In this document: positions 1 to 4,502 of the stretch, piece after piece
How the letters are laid out: the number at the start of each line of letters is the position of its first letter
Numbering within the stretch: the first letter of the stretch is position 1
NCBI GenBank assembly: GCA_016928525.1
Contig: JAFGKO010000280.1
Span: 1 to 5,181 of the forward strand
Direction: 5' to 3'
Length of the DNA: 5,181 nucleotides
Source of the DNA: Anaerolineales bacterium
Lineage (GTDB): Bacteria; Chloroflexota; Anaerolineae; Anaerolineales; Villigracilaceae
Notes under the pieces: model-generated
Databases searched by the model: none
Told to the model about the DNA's origin: nothing
Seen by the model: the letters and a program-made list of their open reading frames with translations, nothing else
Made by a program: the position numbers and the translations under genes

Positions 1-510
1 GGGAATCGCTTCAATGTGATGAACCCGGAACGAGCCATCAGAAGCCTGGTCCCACAACACATCAACTCGGTGCGCACACTCGTACCATTCTCCGTTGGGA
101 ATATCATGATAGTAGTAATAGGCATCTTTGCCGAAGCCACGATTGACGATTTTCCGGGTAACAGGGTCCCGATGCACAACAATCCCAAGATGCACGTCGT
201 ATCGGTAGACGTCGGCAGGTATCAGTATCAGGTCTCCGGTCAGAATCGACAGAAAATTGTGGAGATAGCGACGACACCGGTCCTCAATGCTCGCCAGCGT
301 ATACCCATTGACGGCAAGTCGGTTCACGCCCGGCTGTCGCAGGTCGCCTGTATTGGGCCAACCAGAACGTGCAAAGCCGTCACTCAGACACTTCTGCCGG
401 TAGTTGAAATCTGTTCTGGGAAAAACAGGCGGCTCTCCTGGAACGTAGTCTGAAGTGGCCGGATTATTGTGTGCTGTGTGCCCGTTTGAGCGCACGAACC
501 AAACTTTCAT
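1..510 (-). CDS. Partial protein with PUA/EVE-like (restriction-type reader) N-terminal domain
   Basis: The minus strand is open from an ATG at 510 down to the left edge, giving 170 residues with no stop, so the C-terminus lies outside the window. An in-frame TAG just upstream and a GGAG nine bases before the ATG fix the start. The protein begins MKVWFVRSNG. It then has GFARSGWPNTGDLR (45-58), GDLILIP (92-98), HLGIVV (107-112) and a tyrosine-rich block followed by HRVDVLWD (147-154). This order (basic start, 'G-W' strand, 'GDL' strand, 'G-I-V' strand, 'R-V-x-V-x-W' strand) is what I associate with PUA-like/EVE-type domains at the front of Mrr-like and other modification-dependent restriction proteins, where they read modified bases. 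A nuclease domain would be expected beyond the edge, but this is inference. Stacked plus-strand frames here look like shadows. The gene points away from the nuclease pair on the right. Confidence 0.72.
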   Translation of the reverse strand, partial: MKVWFVRSNGHTAHNNPATSDYVPGEPPVFPRTDFNYRQKCLSDGFARSGWPNTGDLRQPGVNRLAVNGYTLASIEDRCRRYLHNFLSILTGDLILIPADVYRYDVHLGIVVHRDPVTRKIVNRGFGKDAYYYYHDIPNGEWYECAHRVDVLWDQASDGSFRVHHIEAIP

Positions 511-519
511 AGCTAACGT

Positions 520-523
520 CTCC
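520..523 (-). promoter_or_regulatory. Ribosome binding site of the PUA/EVE-like gene
   Basis: GGAG on the minus strand lies nine bases before the ATG at 510. It supports that start and lies only a few bases from the insertion sequence, so the element entered upstream of the ribosome binding site and left it intact. Confidence 0.55.
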
Positions 524-525
524 GG

Positions 526-529
526 CTAG
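526..529. repeat. Left target-site duplication (CTAG)
   Basis: CTAG directly outside the left terminal repeat matches CTAG outside the right one. A 4-bp YTAR-type target fits IS5-family insertion, but the motif's palindromic form leaves the exact duplication length open. Confidence 0.6.
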
Positions 530-546
530 AGCCTGTTATGCACTTT
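530..546. repeat. Left terminal inverted repeat of the IS5-family element
   Basis: AGCCTGTTATGCACTTT. It pairs with the right-end repeat with one mismatch at the fourth position. The original transposase stop codon (545-547 on the minus strand) overlaps its inner edge, so the coding region ran right into the repeat. Confidence 0.9.
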
Positions 547-1354
547 ACAGACAGAAGGCCAGCATCTGAACGAAGCGCTGAGCCATCAGAATAGCGAAGG
601 CCAAGAAATGCAAGCCTTTCAAGGTTTCCGGCAAGCGCTCATAGTCACGCGCGAGTCGGCGGAAACGGGCGACCTAGCCGAAGGAGCGTTTGACTACCCA
701 GCGGCGCGGCAGAAGCACAAAGCCGCGTTTGACGTCGGGCAGCTTGACGACTTCCAGGCGCATGGCGTGAGCGGCGGCCTGCTGAGCGGCCTCATCGCCT
801 GTGTAACCCTGGTCAACGAACGCCACTTCCACTGTTTGCCCGGTGGCGTCTTGGACCGCCTGGGCCAACTGCTCGACGTGGGCGCGGTCCTGCTCATCGG
901 CGGCGGTGACGTGCAACGCCAGCAAATGGCCCAAGGTGTCCACCGCCATATGGGTCTTGCTGCCTTTGCATCGTTTGGCCCCGTCATAGCCGGCGCGTTC
1001 CCCACTTTCGGGACTGGATTGCAGCGTCCGGCTGTCGAAAATGGCGGCACCCGGTTGCTCGGCGCGTCCCGCGGCCAGTCGCAGCAGCGCCCGCAGGTCA
1101 TGCACCATCGCCTCAAACACGCCCGCTTTCAGCCAGCGCTGCGTCTGCTGGTACACCGTGTGCCACGGAGGCAAGTCGTTCGGTATCATGCGCCACGAAA
1201 TCCCACCTCGTACTACATAGCGCAAGCCATTGAAAATCTCGCGCAAGGGGTGGTCGCGTTGCGGCGCATTTTCTGTCATCAACGTCAAATACGGGGCCAC
1301 AAACGCCCATTCTTCATCGCTTACATCTGTGGGGTATGCTTTTCGTTCGCTCAT
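545..1354 (-). pseudogene. IS5-family DDE transposase, inactivated by Glu-to-Lys and Trp-to-stop
   Basis: Transposases of this type cut and rejoin the element ends using a DDE metal-binding triad. From the ATG at 1354 the frame gives MSERKAYPTD, then the IS5 N-terminal domain (DEEWAFVAPYL, 13-23; HPLREIFNGLRYVVRGGISW, 35-54) and the catalytic domain. The first Asp is D107 in IFDSRT and the second is D181 in FVDQGYTG. The family's third residue is the Glu of W-V-V-E-R-S-F. Here it is K222 (AAA, 689-691), so the triad is broken. Codon 227, normally Trp in this motif, is TAG (674-676). The same frame continues past the stop as VARFRRLARDYERLPETLKG and reaches TAA at 545-547, giving an ancestral protein of 269 residues. 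An upstream in-frame GTG at 1375 is possible but lies inside the terminal hairpin, so the ATG is preferred. Confidence 0.92.
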
Positions 1355-1369
1355 ACCCCAATTGTACTC

Positions 1370-1390
1370 ATGCACTTTTCAAAAGTGCAT
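1370..1390. repeat. Perfect 21-nt palindrome at the right end of the IS
   Basis: Two 10-base arms (ATGCACTTTT and AAAAGTGCAT) flank a single C at 1380. The outer arm is part of the right terminal repeat. The inner arm is a second, inverted copy of it that the left end lacks. On the minus strand the hairpin lies 15 bases upstream of the transposase ATG, where it could limit translation of transcripts reading in from outside. Confidence 0.7.
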
Positions 1391-1398
1391 AACACGCT
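1382..1398. repeat. Right terminal inverted repeat of the IS5-family element
   Basis: The reverse complement reads AGCGTGTTATGCACTTT and matches the left repeat at 16 of 17 positions. CTAG follows directly outside at 1399-1402. Confidence 0.9.
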
Positions 1399-1402
1399 CT
1401 AG
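1399..1402. repeat. Right target-site duplication (CTAG)
   Basis: Copy of the CTAG found outside the left terminal repeat. Removing the element and one CTAG joins 529 directly to 1403. Confidence 0.6.
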
Positions 1403-1723
1403 CAAATTGGCTAATGTGCCTCAGAATCCATCTACCCACAACAATTGTACGACTTATCCCCTGGCCTCACCATCATGCCTAAAGACCACCGAATCGATGG
1501 CATCATCCTGCTCGGGTCATCGGATTCGTCAGTCCGATGCGTCGCCTTGTCCTGGAGCGTTTCGGCTTCGCGAAAATCGCGACGGCGATGGTTTAGGTCT
1601 GGCACACCTAAGCGTGAGGGTCGAGGTCGTTCCCACACTGGCAAAAAGGGATAGGCTCTTTGAGCAAGTCAACATCAATTTACAGCACACTACTCATATC
1701 CAGGACACATGAAATTGCACTCG
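1403..1723. other. Intergenic stretch without a convincing gene; three short inverted repeats
   Basis: No frame here gives a protein-like product. The open stretches on both strands are Arg/Ser-rich, mutually overlapping and lack supporting start signals. Three perfect short inverted repeats occur in about 100 bases: CATCGGA/TCCGATG (1518-1524 and 1533-1539), TCGCGA/TCGCGA (1568-1573 and 1577-1582) and TTAGGT/ACCTAA (1593-1598 and 1606-1611). Before the IS arrived this was the shared upstream region of two divergent units, the PUA/EVE-like gene on the left and the nuclease pair on the right. It is therefore the likely home of both promoters. It may also be the remains of a decayed gene or a structured RNA. 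Nothing more can be supported. Confidence 0.5.
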
Positions 1724-1734
1724 TATAATATAAT
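1724..1734 (+). promoter_or_regulatory. Probable -10 region of the nuclease operon promoter (two overlapping TATAAT boxes)
   Basis: Two TATAAT hexamers share one base (1724-1729 and 1729-1734), 60 to 70 bases upstream of the first nuclease gene. The best upstream partner for the first box is AGGACA (1702-1707) at a 16-base spacing, which is a poor -35 match. The promoter may need an activator or may rely on the -10. Transcription would begin near 1737-1741, at the base of the leader hairpin. Confidence 0.45.
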
Positions 1735-1736
1735 AT

Positions 1737-1790
1737 GTCCAAGTCCTCAGCGGACGGTTCCAAACCCGAGGATTAGGACCGGAAGAACCG
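1737..1790 (+). promoter_or_regulatory. Structured leader with two mutually exclusive pairings before the nuclease gene
   Basis: GTCC (1737-1740) pairs with GGAC (1776-1779). After an A-A mismatch, AGTCCTC (1742-1748) pairs with GAGGATT (1768-1774, including one G-T pair). The apical loop holds a further small GGTT/AACC stem (1756-1759 with 1763-1766). In the alternative fold, CGGTTC (1755-1760) pairs with GAACCG (1785-1790), which reaches into the GGAAG ribosome binding site (1781-1785). The two folds cannot coexist. This was seen by hand; no energies were calculated and no known riboswitch class is recognised. Confidence 0.3.
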
Positions 1791-1793
1791 CAA

Positions 1794-3221
1794 ATGCCTA
1801 TTTCCATAAGTGAGTATATCGGTGTTGACTGGGAAACGTTCGCCAAAACCGGCGCGTTCGATGCCGTCCTCGACGTAGACTCCAAGTTATTCATTGACCC
1901 GCAACTATTAAAGCATTCAGAAGCGCCAGAACTGCAGGATTCTTATACAACACTCTCTCAACGCTTCGCTGAAATAATGAAACTTCTCTCGCATTCTAAG
2001 CGATATGGTGACAGTTTTTGGCGGCAAGCGTGGCGATTGTTCCCCTCTCGTGAGGTTAAGGGCCTATGCATCGGCTATTCTGCCAGCGGGACTTCCGGAA
2101 CTGGTATAGGAAAGCGATTAAGAGGTCAAATACTATCGACAGCGAAGGAAATCGTGGATGCAGGAGTCCAGGACCCCGAGATATTCGAACTCATGGGGCT
2201 ACTTGAAGAAGGAATCGGAGCCGACCGTATCAGCGATATGGTTGCCAGTATGATTATCGACGACCTGCTTGCCTATTCACGACGAGTTTTCGCTGAACTA
2301 AGTGTCACCCGAGGTGAGTGGACGTTTCGCGACCGCGTCTACACTATCCCGATTAACCCTTTCAACCGCCATCCCGTTATTCTTGTGCCCAAGGATATTC
2401 TCCGCGATTTGCCCATTGCGAATAGTTGGAGTGATGTTGATATCGTGGCCCGCTATAATGCGCAACTCAGGCACAAGGTAAATGCGATTATTGGCGAATC
2501 GTGGAAGGAAGCAGTCAGAGTTCAAAAGCGTGTGTTACGCGAGACACTAATCCGCGAGCCGGATTTGATGCATGAACTCGTTGAGCTATACAAAAGCAAA
2601 CCCGCAACCCGGTACGATTTTGAGAATGACCCGGCAGGCCTCATCATCTGGTACCGCGCGTCGAAACAGTTTACCGAGAACTACCCACTTGAACTAGCCT
2701 TACCGCACTGGCCGACGGCTGAGGCTGTTTTGGAAGTCGTCATGATTATATGCAACAGATTTAAGGGCCTGGTGGAAGATAATGGACTGCACAGACTCCT
2801 TTACGAAAGACAAGGCGGAAATCCCAAGAACGAAGAAGCCGCCCAGCTGCTATTTTTCGGGATAGCTGACGCGTACTGCGCAGCCAATAATCTAGATTTG
2901 AGTCGAGAACCTAATGCCGGGAGAGGTCCTGTTGACTTCAAAATAAGCTCAGGTTACGGAGGCCGGGTGCTTGTCGAAACCAAATTGACGACAAATACAC
3001 GGCTTTTGCATGGTTTTGAGACCCAGCTGGAAGAATACCAGAAGGCCGAGAAGACTCGATACTCCGTCTATCTAATCATTGATGTTGACAGAGGGTCACG
3101 AAAACGCATCAGGGAACTCAACGAACTTGTTTTGCGCCAAGTTGCCGGTAGCCGCATTCCTGAGATTGTTTTTGTCAATGGACGATGGAAGGCCTCAGCC
3201 AGCCGCTATGCGCTTGATTGA
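1794..3221 (+). CDS. Putative PD-(D/E)XK nuclease with large unknown N-terminal region
   Basis: The 475-residue protein starts at ATG 1794, with GGAAG eight bases upstream. The C-terminal part carries a PD-(D/E)XK nuclease signature: E347/E348 in an N-E-E-A-A-Q helix, D381 in GRGPVDFK, E395 and K397 in VLVETKL, and a following helix with Q411 (FETQLEEYQKAE). A hydrophobic strand (VYLIIDVD, 425-432) then completes the core. These are the positions expected to bind metal and cut DNA. The first 340 or so residues match no domain I can name. They include LFIDPQLL (32-39), a glycine-rich GYSASGTSGTGIG (94-106), GIGADRISDMV (140-150) and PVILVPKDILRDLPIA (194-209). No signal peptide or membrane segment is seen, so it is probably cytosolic. 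The CoiA-like gene follows after 33 bases, pointing to one transcript. A role in cutting foreign DNA is inferred. The whole may be an uncharacterised restriction-type or abortive-infection nuclease. Confidence 0.8.
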   Translation: MPISISEYIGVDWETFAKTGAFDAVLDVDSKLFIDPQLLKHSEAPELQDSYTTLSQRFAEIMKLLSHSKRYGDSFWRQAWRLFPSREVKGLCIGYSASGTSGTGIGKRLRGQILSTAKEIVDAGVQDPEIFELMGLLEEGIGADRISDMVASMIIDDLLAYSRRVFAELSVTRGEWTFRDRVYTIPINPFNRHPVILVPKDILRDLPIANSWSDVDIVARYNAQLRHKVNAIIGESWKEAVRVQKRVLRETLIREPDLMHELVELYKSKPATRYDFENDPAGLIIWYRASKQFTENYPLELALPHWPTAEAVLEVVMIICNRFKGLVEDNGLHRLLYERQGGNPKNEEAAQLLFFGIADAYCAANNLDLSREPNAGRGPVDFKISSGYGGRVLVETKLTTNTRLLHGFETQLEEYQKAEKTRYSVYLIIDVDRGSRKRIRELNELVLRQVAGSRIPEIVFVNGRWKASASRYALD

Positions 3222-3244
3222 TTCCATTTGAAAAATCAGGTAGT

Positions 3245-3249
3245 GGGAG
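3245..3249 (+). promoter_or_regulatory. Ribosome binding site fixing the CoiA-like start
   Basis: GGGAG lies five bases before the ATG at 3255. A TTG at 3228 would add nine residues (TTG-encoded Met, then KNQVVGDV) but has no comparable site in front of it, so the ATG is preferred. Confidence 0.6.
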
Positions 3250-3254
3250 ATGTT

Positions 3255-4376
3255 ATGCCTCTGAGAGCAGCTATTGACGGCGAGCAGGTTGTTGCTCCTC
3301 TTCTTAGCGATGACGAATGGTTTGAACTGCGACAAGCCGTGAGGGCCGGTAAGAAATCAGTTGTTATGCCTTGCTGTAACGGTCCCGGTCATCTGCGCAT
3401 GAGTAAGCTGGGCCTGAAACACTTTGCTCACAATCGTGGCAGTCAACGTACTGACGGTTGTGACCGCCACGAAACCCAGGAACACCTGCTCGCCAAAGCC
3501 GAAATCGCAATCGCATGTAAGGCTGCGAGCTATGACCCTATCACTGAAGCGTCTGGCCCCGACTGGAGAGCAGATATCCTGGCGACCAAAGGGAATATCA
3601 AGATTGCATTCGAGGTGCAGTGGAGTTCTCAAACCCTGGATGAAACACTTGCAAGGCAGCAACGGTATAAAGAGGCGGGGATACGATGCTGCTGGCTGTT
3701 TCGGAAACCGCCGCCCCAACTCCAGGACGCGAACCGCGACTTGCCACTCTTCCCCGTTCGCCAAGATGAGAATGGGAACTTCCTGGTATCTCTGCTTCCC
3801 CCAGCGTTCTGGAAATACCCATCCATAGTTCCACCAAAGGAGATGCTCCTACAGGAATTCATTGCTGCCTTATTGCAGGGCCGCATCAAATTCCGAGAAA
3901 GACTGGTGACAAGACAAGAGCTGCAAGTCCGCGTTGTTTTTGTCGATATGCCTTGCTGGAAGTGCGGCGCGGAGGCCCACATTTACTATGTTTCCAAGGG
4001 ATTTGTCGCATCCTGTGGTCTGCCCGTACCGGCTGACCAGGGCAACTTATGGAACGACAGTAAATTGATATTCCACCCATTAATAGTGAAAGCGGTCCAG
4101 ACATTCCTGAAGACTCAGGCAGGCAGACACGTCAAGCTGGGAGCCATCAAACCGCGCTTCAGTAAAACCGTAGGCACACAGTATATGTCATTCGGATGCC
4201 CGCAATGTGACGTCATATTTGGAGATTTCTTTGTAATGGAAGCCGTTCTCGAAGCGGCATATCATGAAGACCAAGCACCGGCAATCTTAGAAACTACACT
4301 CACTTTTCCGGAGACATTCAGTAATCCAACCCCTCACTGGTGCCATGCTCCTGGCGGCGACTTTTGTGAGGGCTGA
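3255..4376 (+). CDS. CoiA-like PD-(D/E)XK nuclease family protein with zinc-ribbon cysteines
   Basis: The 373-residue product from ATG 3255 resembles the CoiA family, named for a competence protein but widespread as stand-alone nuclease-like genes. Near the N-terminus, CC at 40-41 and KLGLKHFAHN (51-60) match the family's 'HFAH' entry motif. The nuclease core follows: HETQEHLLAK (72-81, E76), WRADIL (104-109, D107) and FEVQWSSQT (119-127, the E-x-Q form of the E-x-K motif). A helix and strand with RQQRYKEAGIRCCWLFRK (134-151) end the core. The C-terminal half has CWKC (234-237), C254 and CPQC (315-318), a likely split zinc ribbon for nucleic-acid contact, plus late cysteines at 363 and 371. 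No DNA-uptake (com) genes are in view, so a competence role is not supported. Pairing with the upstream nuclease suggests a joint, probably defensive, function. That pairing is an inference from context. Confidence 0.82.
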   Translation: MPLRAAIDGEQVVAPLLSDDEWFELRQAVRAGKKSVVMPCCNGPGHLRMSKLGLKHFAHNRGSQRTDGCDRHETQEHLLAKAEIAIACKAASYDPITEASGPDWRADILATKGNIKIAFEVQWSSQTLDETLARQQRYKEAGIRCCWLFRKPPPQLQDANRDLPLFPVRQDENGNFLVSLLPPAFWKYPSIVPPKEMLLQEFIAALLQGRIKFRERLVTRQELQVRVVFVDMPCWKCGAEAHIYYVSKGFVASCGLPVPADQGNLWNDSKLIFHPLIVKAVQTFLKTQAGRHVKLGAIKPRFSKTVGTQYMSFGCPQCDVIFGDFFVMEAVLEAAYHEDQAPAILETTLTFPETFSNPTPHWCHAPGGDFCEG

Positions 4377-4414
4377 CCCATCTTCTGAGCGCTATTCTTG
4401 TCGTTCCTCAGTAG

Positions 4415-4420
4415 TATAAT
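4415..4420 (+). promoter_or_regulatory. Possible -10 box between convergent genes
   Basis: A perfect TATAAT follows the CoiA-like gene by 38 bases. No good -35 is seen at 16-18 bases upstream; TTGTCG lies only 11 bases away. If used, it would start transcription near 4427 into the palindrome and across the antisense of the recombinase gene. Confidence 0.25.
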
Positions 4421-4427
4421 ACGGCCA

Positions 4428-4441
4428 GGACACGCGTGTCC
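4428..4441. repeat. 14-bp perfect palindrome, possible operator
   Basis: GGACACGCGTGTCC is an exact inverted repeat with no spacer, seven bases downstream of the TATAAT box. Its size and place suit a dimeric repressor site. The symmetric centre does not extend into the flanks. It lies just beyond the terminator U-tract of the recombinase transcript. Confidence 0.4.
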
Positions 4442-4442
4442 C

Positions 4443-4475
4443 AACAAAAACACCGGAGGATACCCCCCCGGTGTT
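4443..4475 (-). terminator. Intrinsic terminator of the recombinase gene
   Basis: Read on the minus strand, AACACCGG (4475-4468) and CCGGTGTT (4456-4449) form an 8-bp stem around an 11-base loop. The T-run TTTTTGTT follows, partly shared with the stem. It begins 27 bases after the recombinase stop codon. On the plus strand the same stem lacks an immediate T-run, so it is probably mainly one-way. Confidence 0.75.
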
Positions 4476-4502
4476 CACTTTCGACTTGTTTCTAGGCGGG
4501 CG

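Larger units (their letters stand above)
530..1398 (-). mobile_element. IS5-family insertion sequence, full length but inactive
   Basis: The 869-bp element is bounded by 17-bp terminal inverted repeats matching at 16 of 17 positions (AGCCTGTTATGCACTTT on the left; AGCGTGTTATGCACTTT as reverse complement on the right). CTAG sits immediately outside both ends (526-529 and 1399-1402). Because CTAG is its own reverse complement, the exact duplication could be the full CTAG, or TA or CTA/TAG with slightly longer repeats. All fit targets used by IS5-family groups. Length, one minus-strand DDE transposase gene and the repeat style all agree with IS5 family. The transposase carries two disabling changes, so this copy can move only if another copy supplies enzyme in trans. 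The ends appear intact. Confidence 0.9.

Noticed and set aside
16..453. Open plus-strand frame of 145 codons
   Set aside because: It lies opposite the minus-strand frame 510 to 1, which is open throughout, has a ribosome binding site and reads as a plausible PUA/EVE-like protein.
608..1402. Open plus-strand frame of 264 codons
   Set aside because: It is antisense to the clearly recognised IS5-family transposase and runs across the IS end. It is a shadow.
1608..1679. Minus-strand peptide PFCQCGNDLDPHA, followed after a stop by VCQT, reminiscent of a zinc-ribbon 'CxxCGxxLxPxAxxC' motif
   Set aside because: It has only 23 codons with no ATG or clear start, C-x-C spacing instead of C-x2-C, and an in-frame stop. 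It could be a relic but is too weak to annotate.
1230..1712. Open plus-strand frame of 160 codons bridging the IS end and the intergenic region
   Set aside because: It crosses the insertion boundary, so it could arise only by chance after insertion. Its composition is not protein-like.
1737..1790. GGTTCCAAACC segment resembling a tRNA T-arm
   Set aside because: The loop lacks the purine of TTCRA, and no acceptor, D or anticodon arms can be built around it.
3228..3254. Earlier TTG start for the CoiA-like gene
   Set aside because: It has no good ribosome binding site, whereas ATG 3255 has GGGAG five bases upstream.
1700..4433. CCAGGACAC as a direct repeat at 1700-1708 and 4425-4433, flanking the nuclease pair like attachment or target-site copies
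   Set aside because: By rough expectation, dozens of shared 9-mers occur in a 5-kb window, and CCAGGAC also appears inside coding sequence near 2167 and 3722. No longer match surrounds it.
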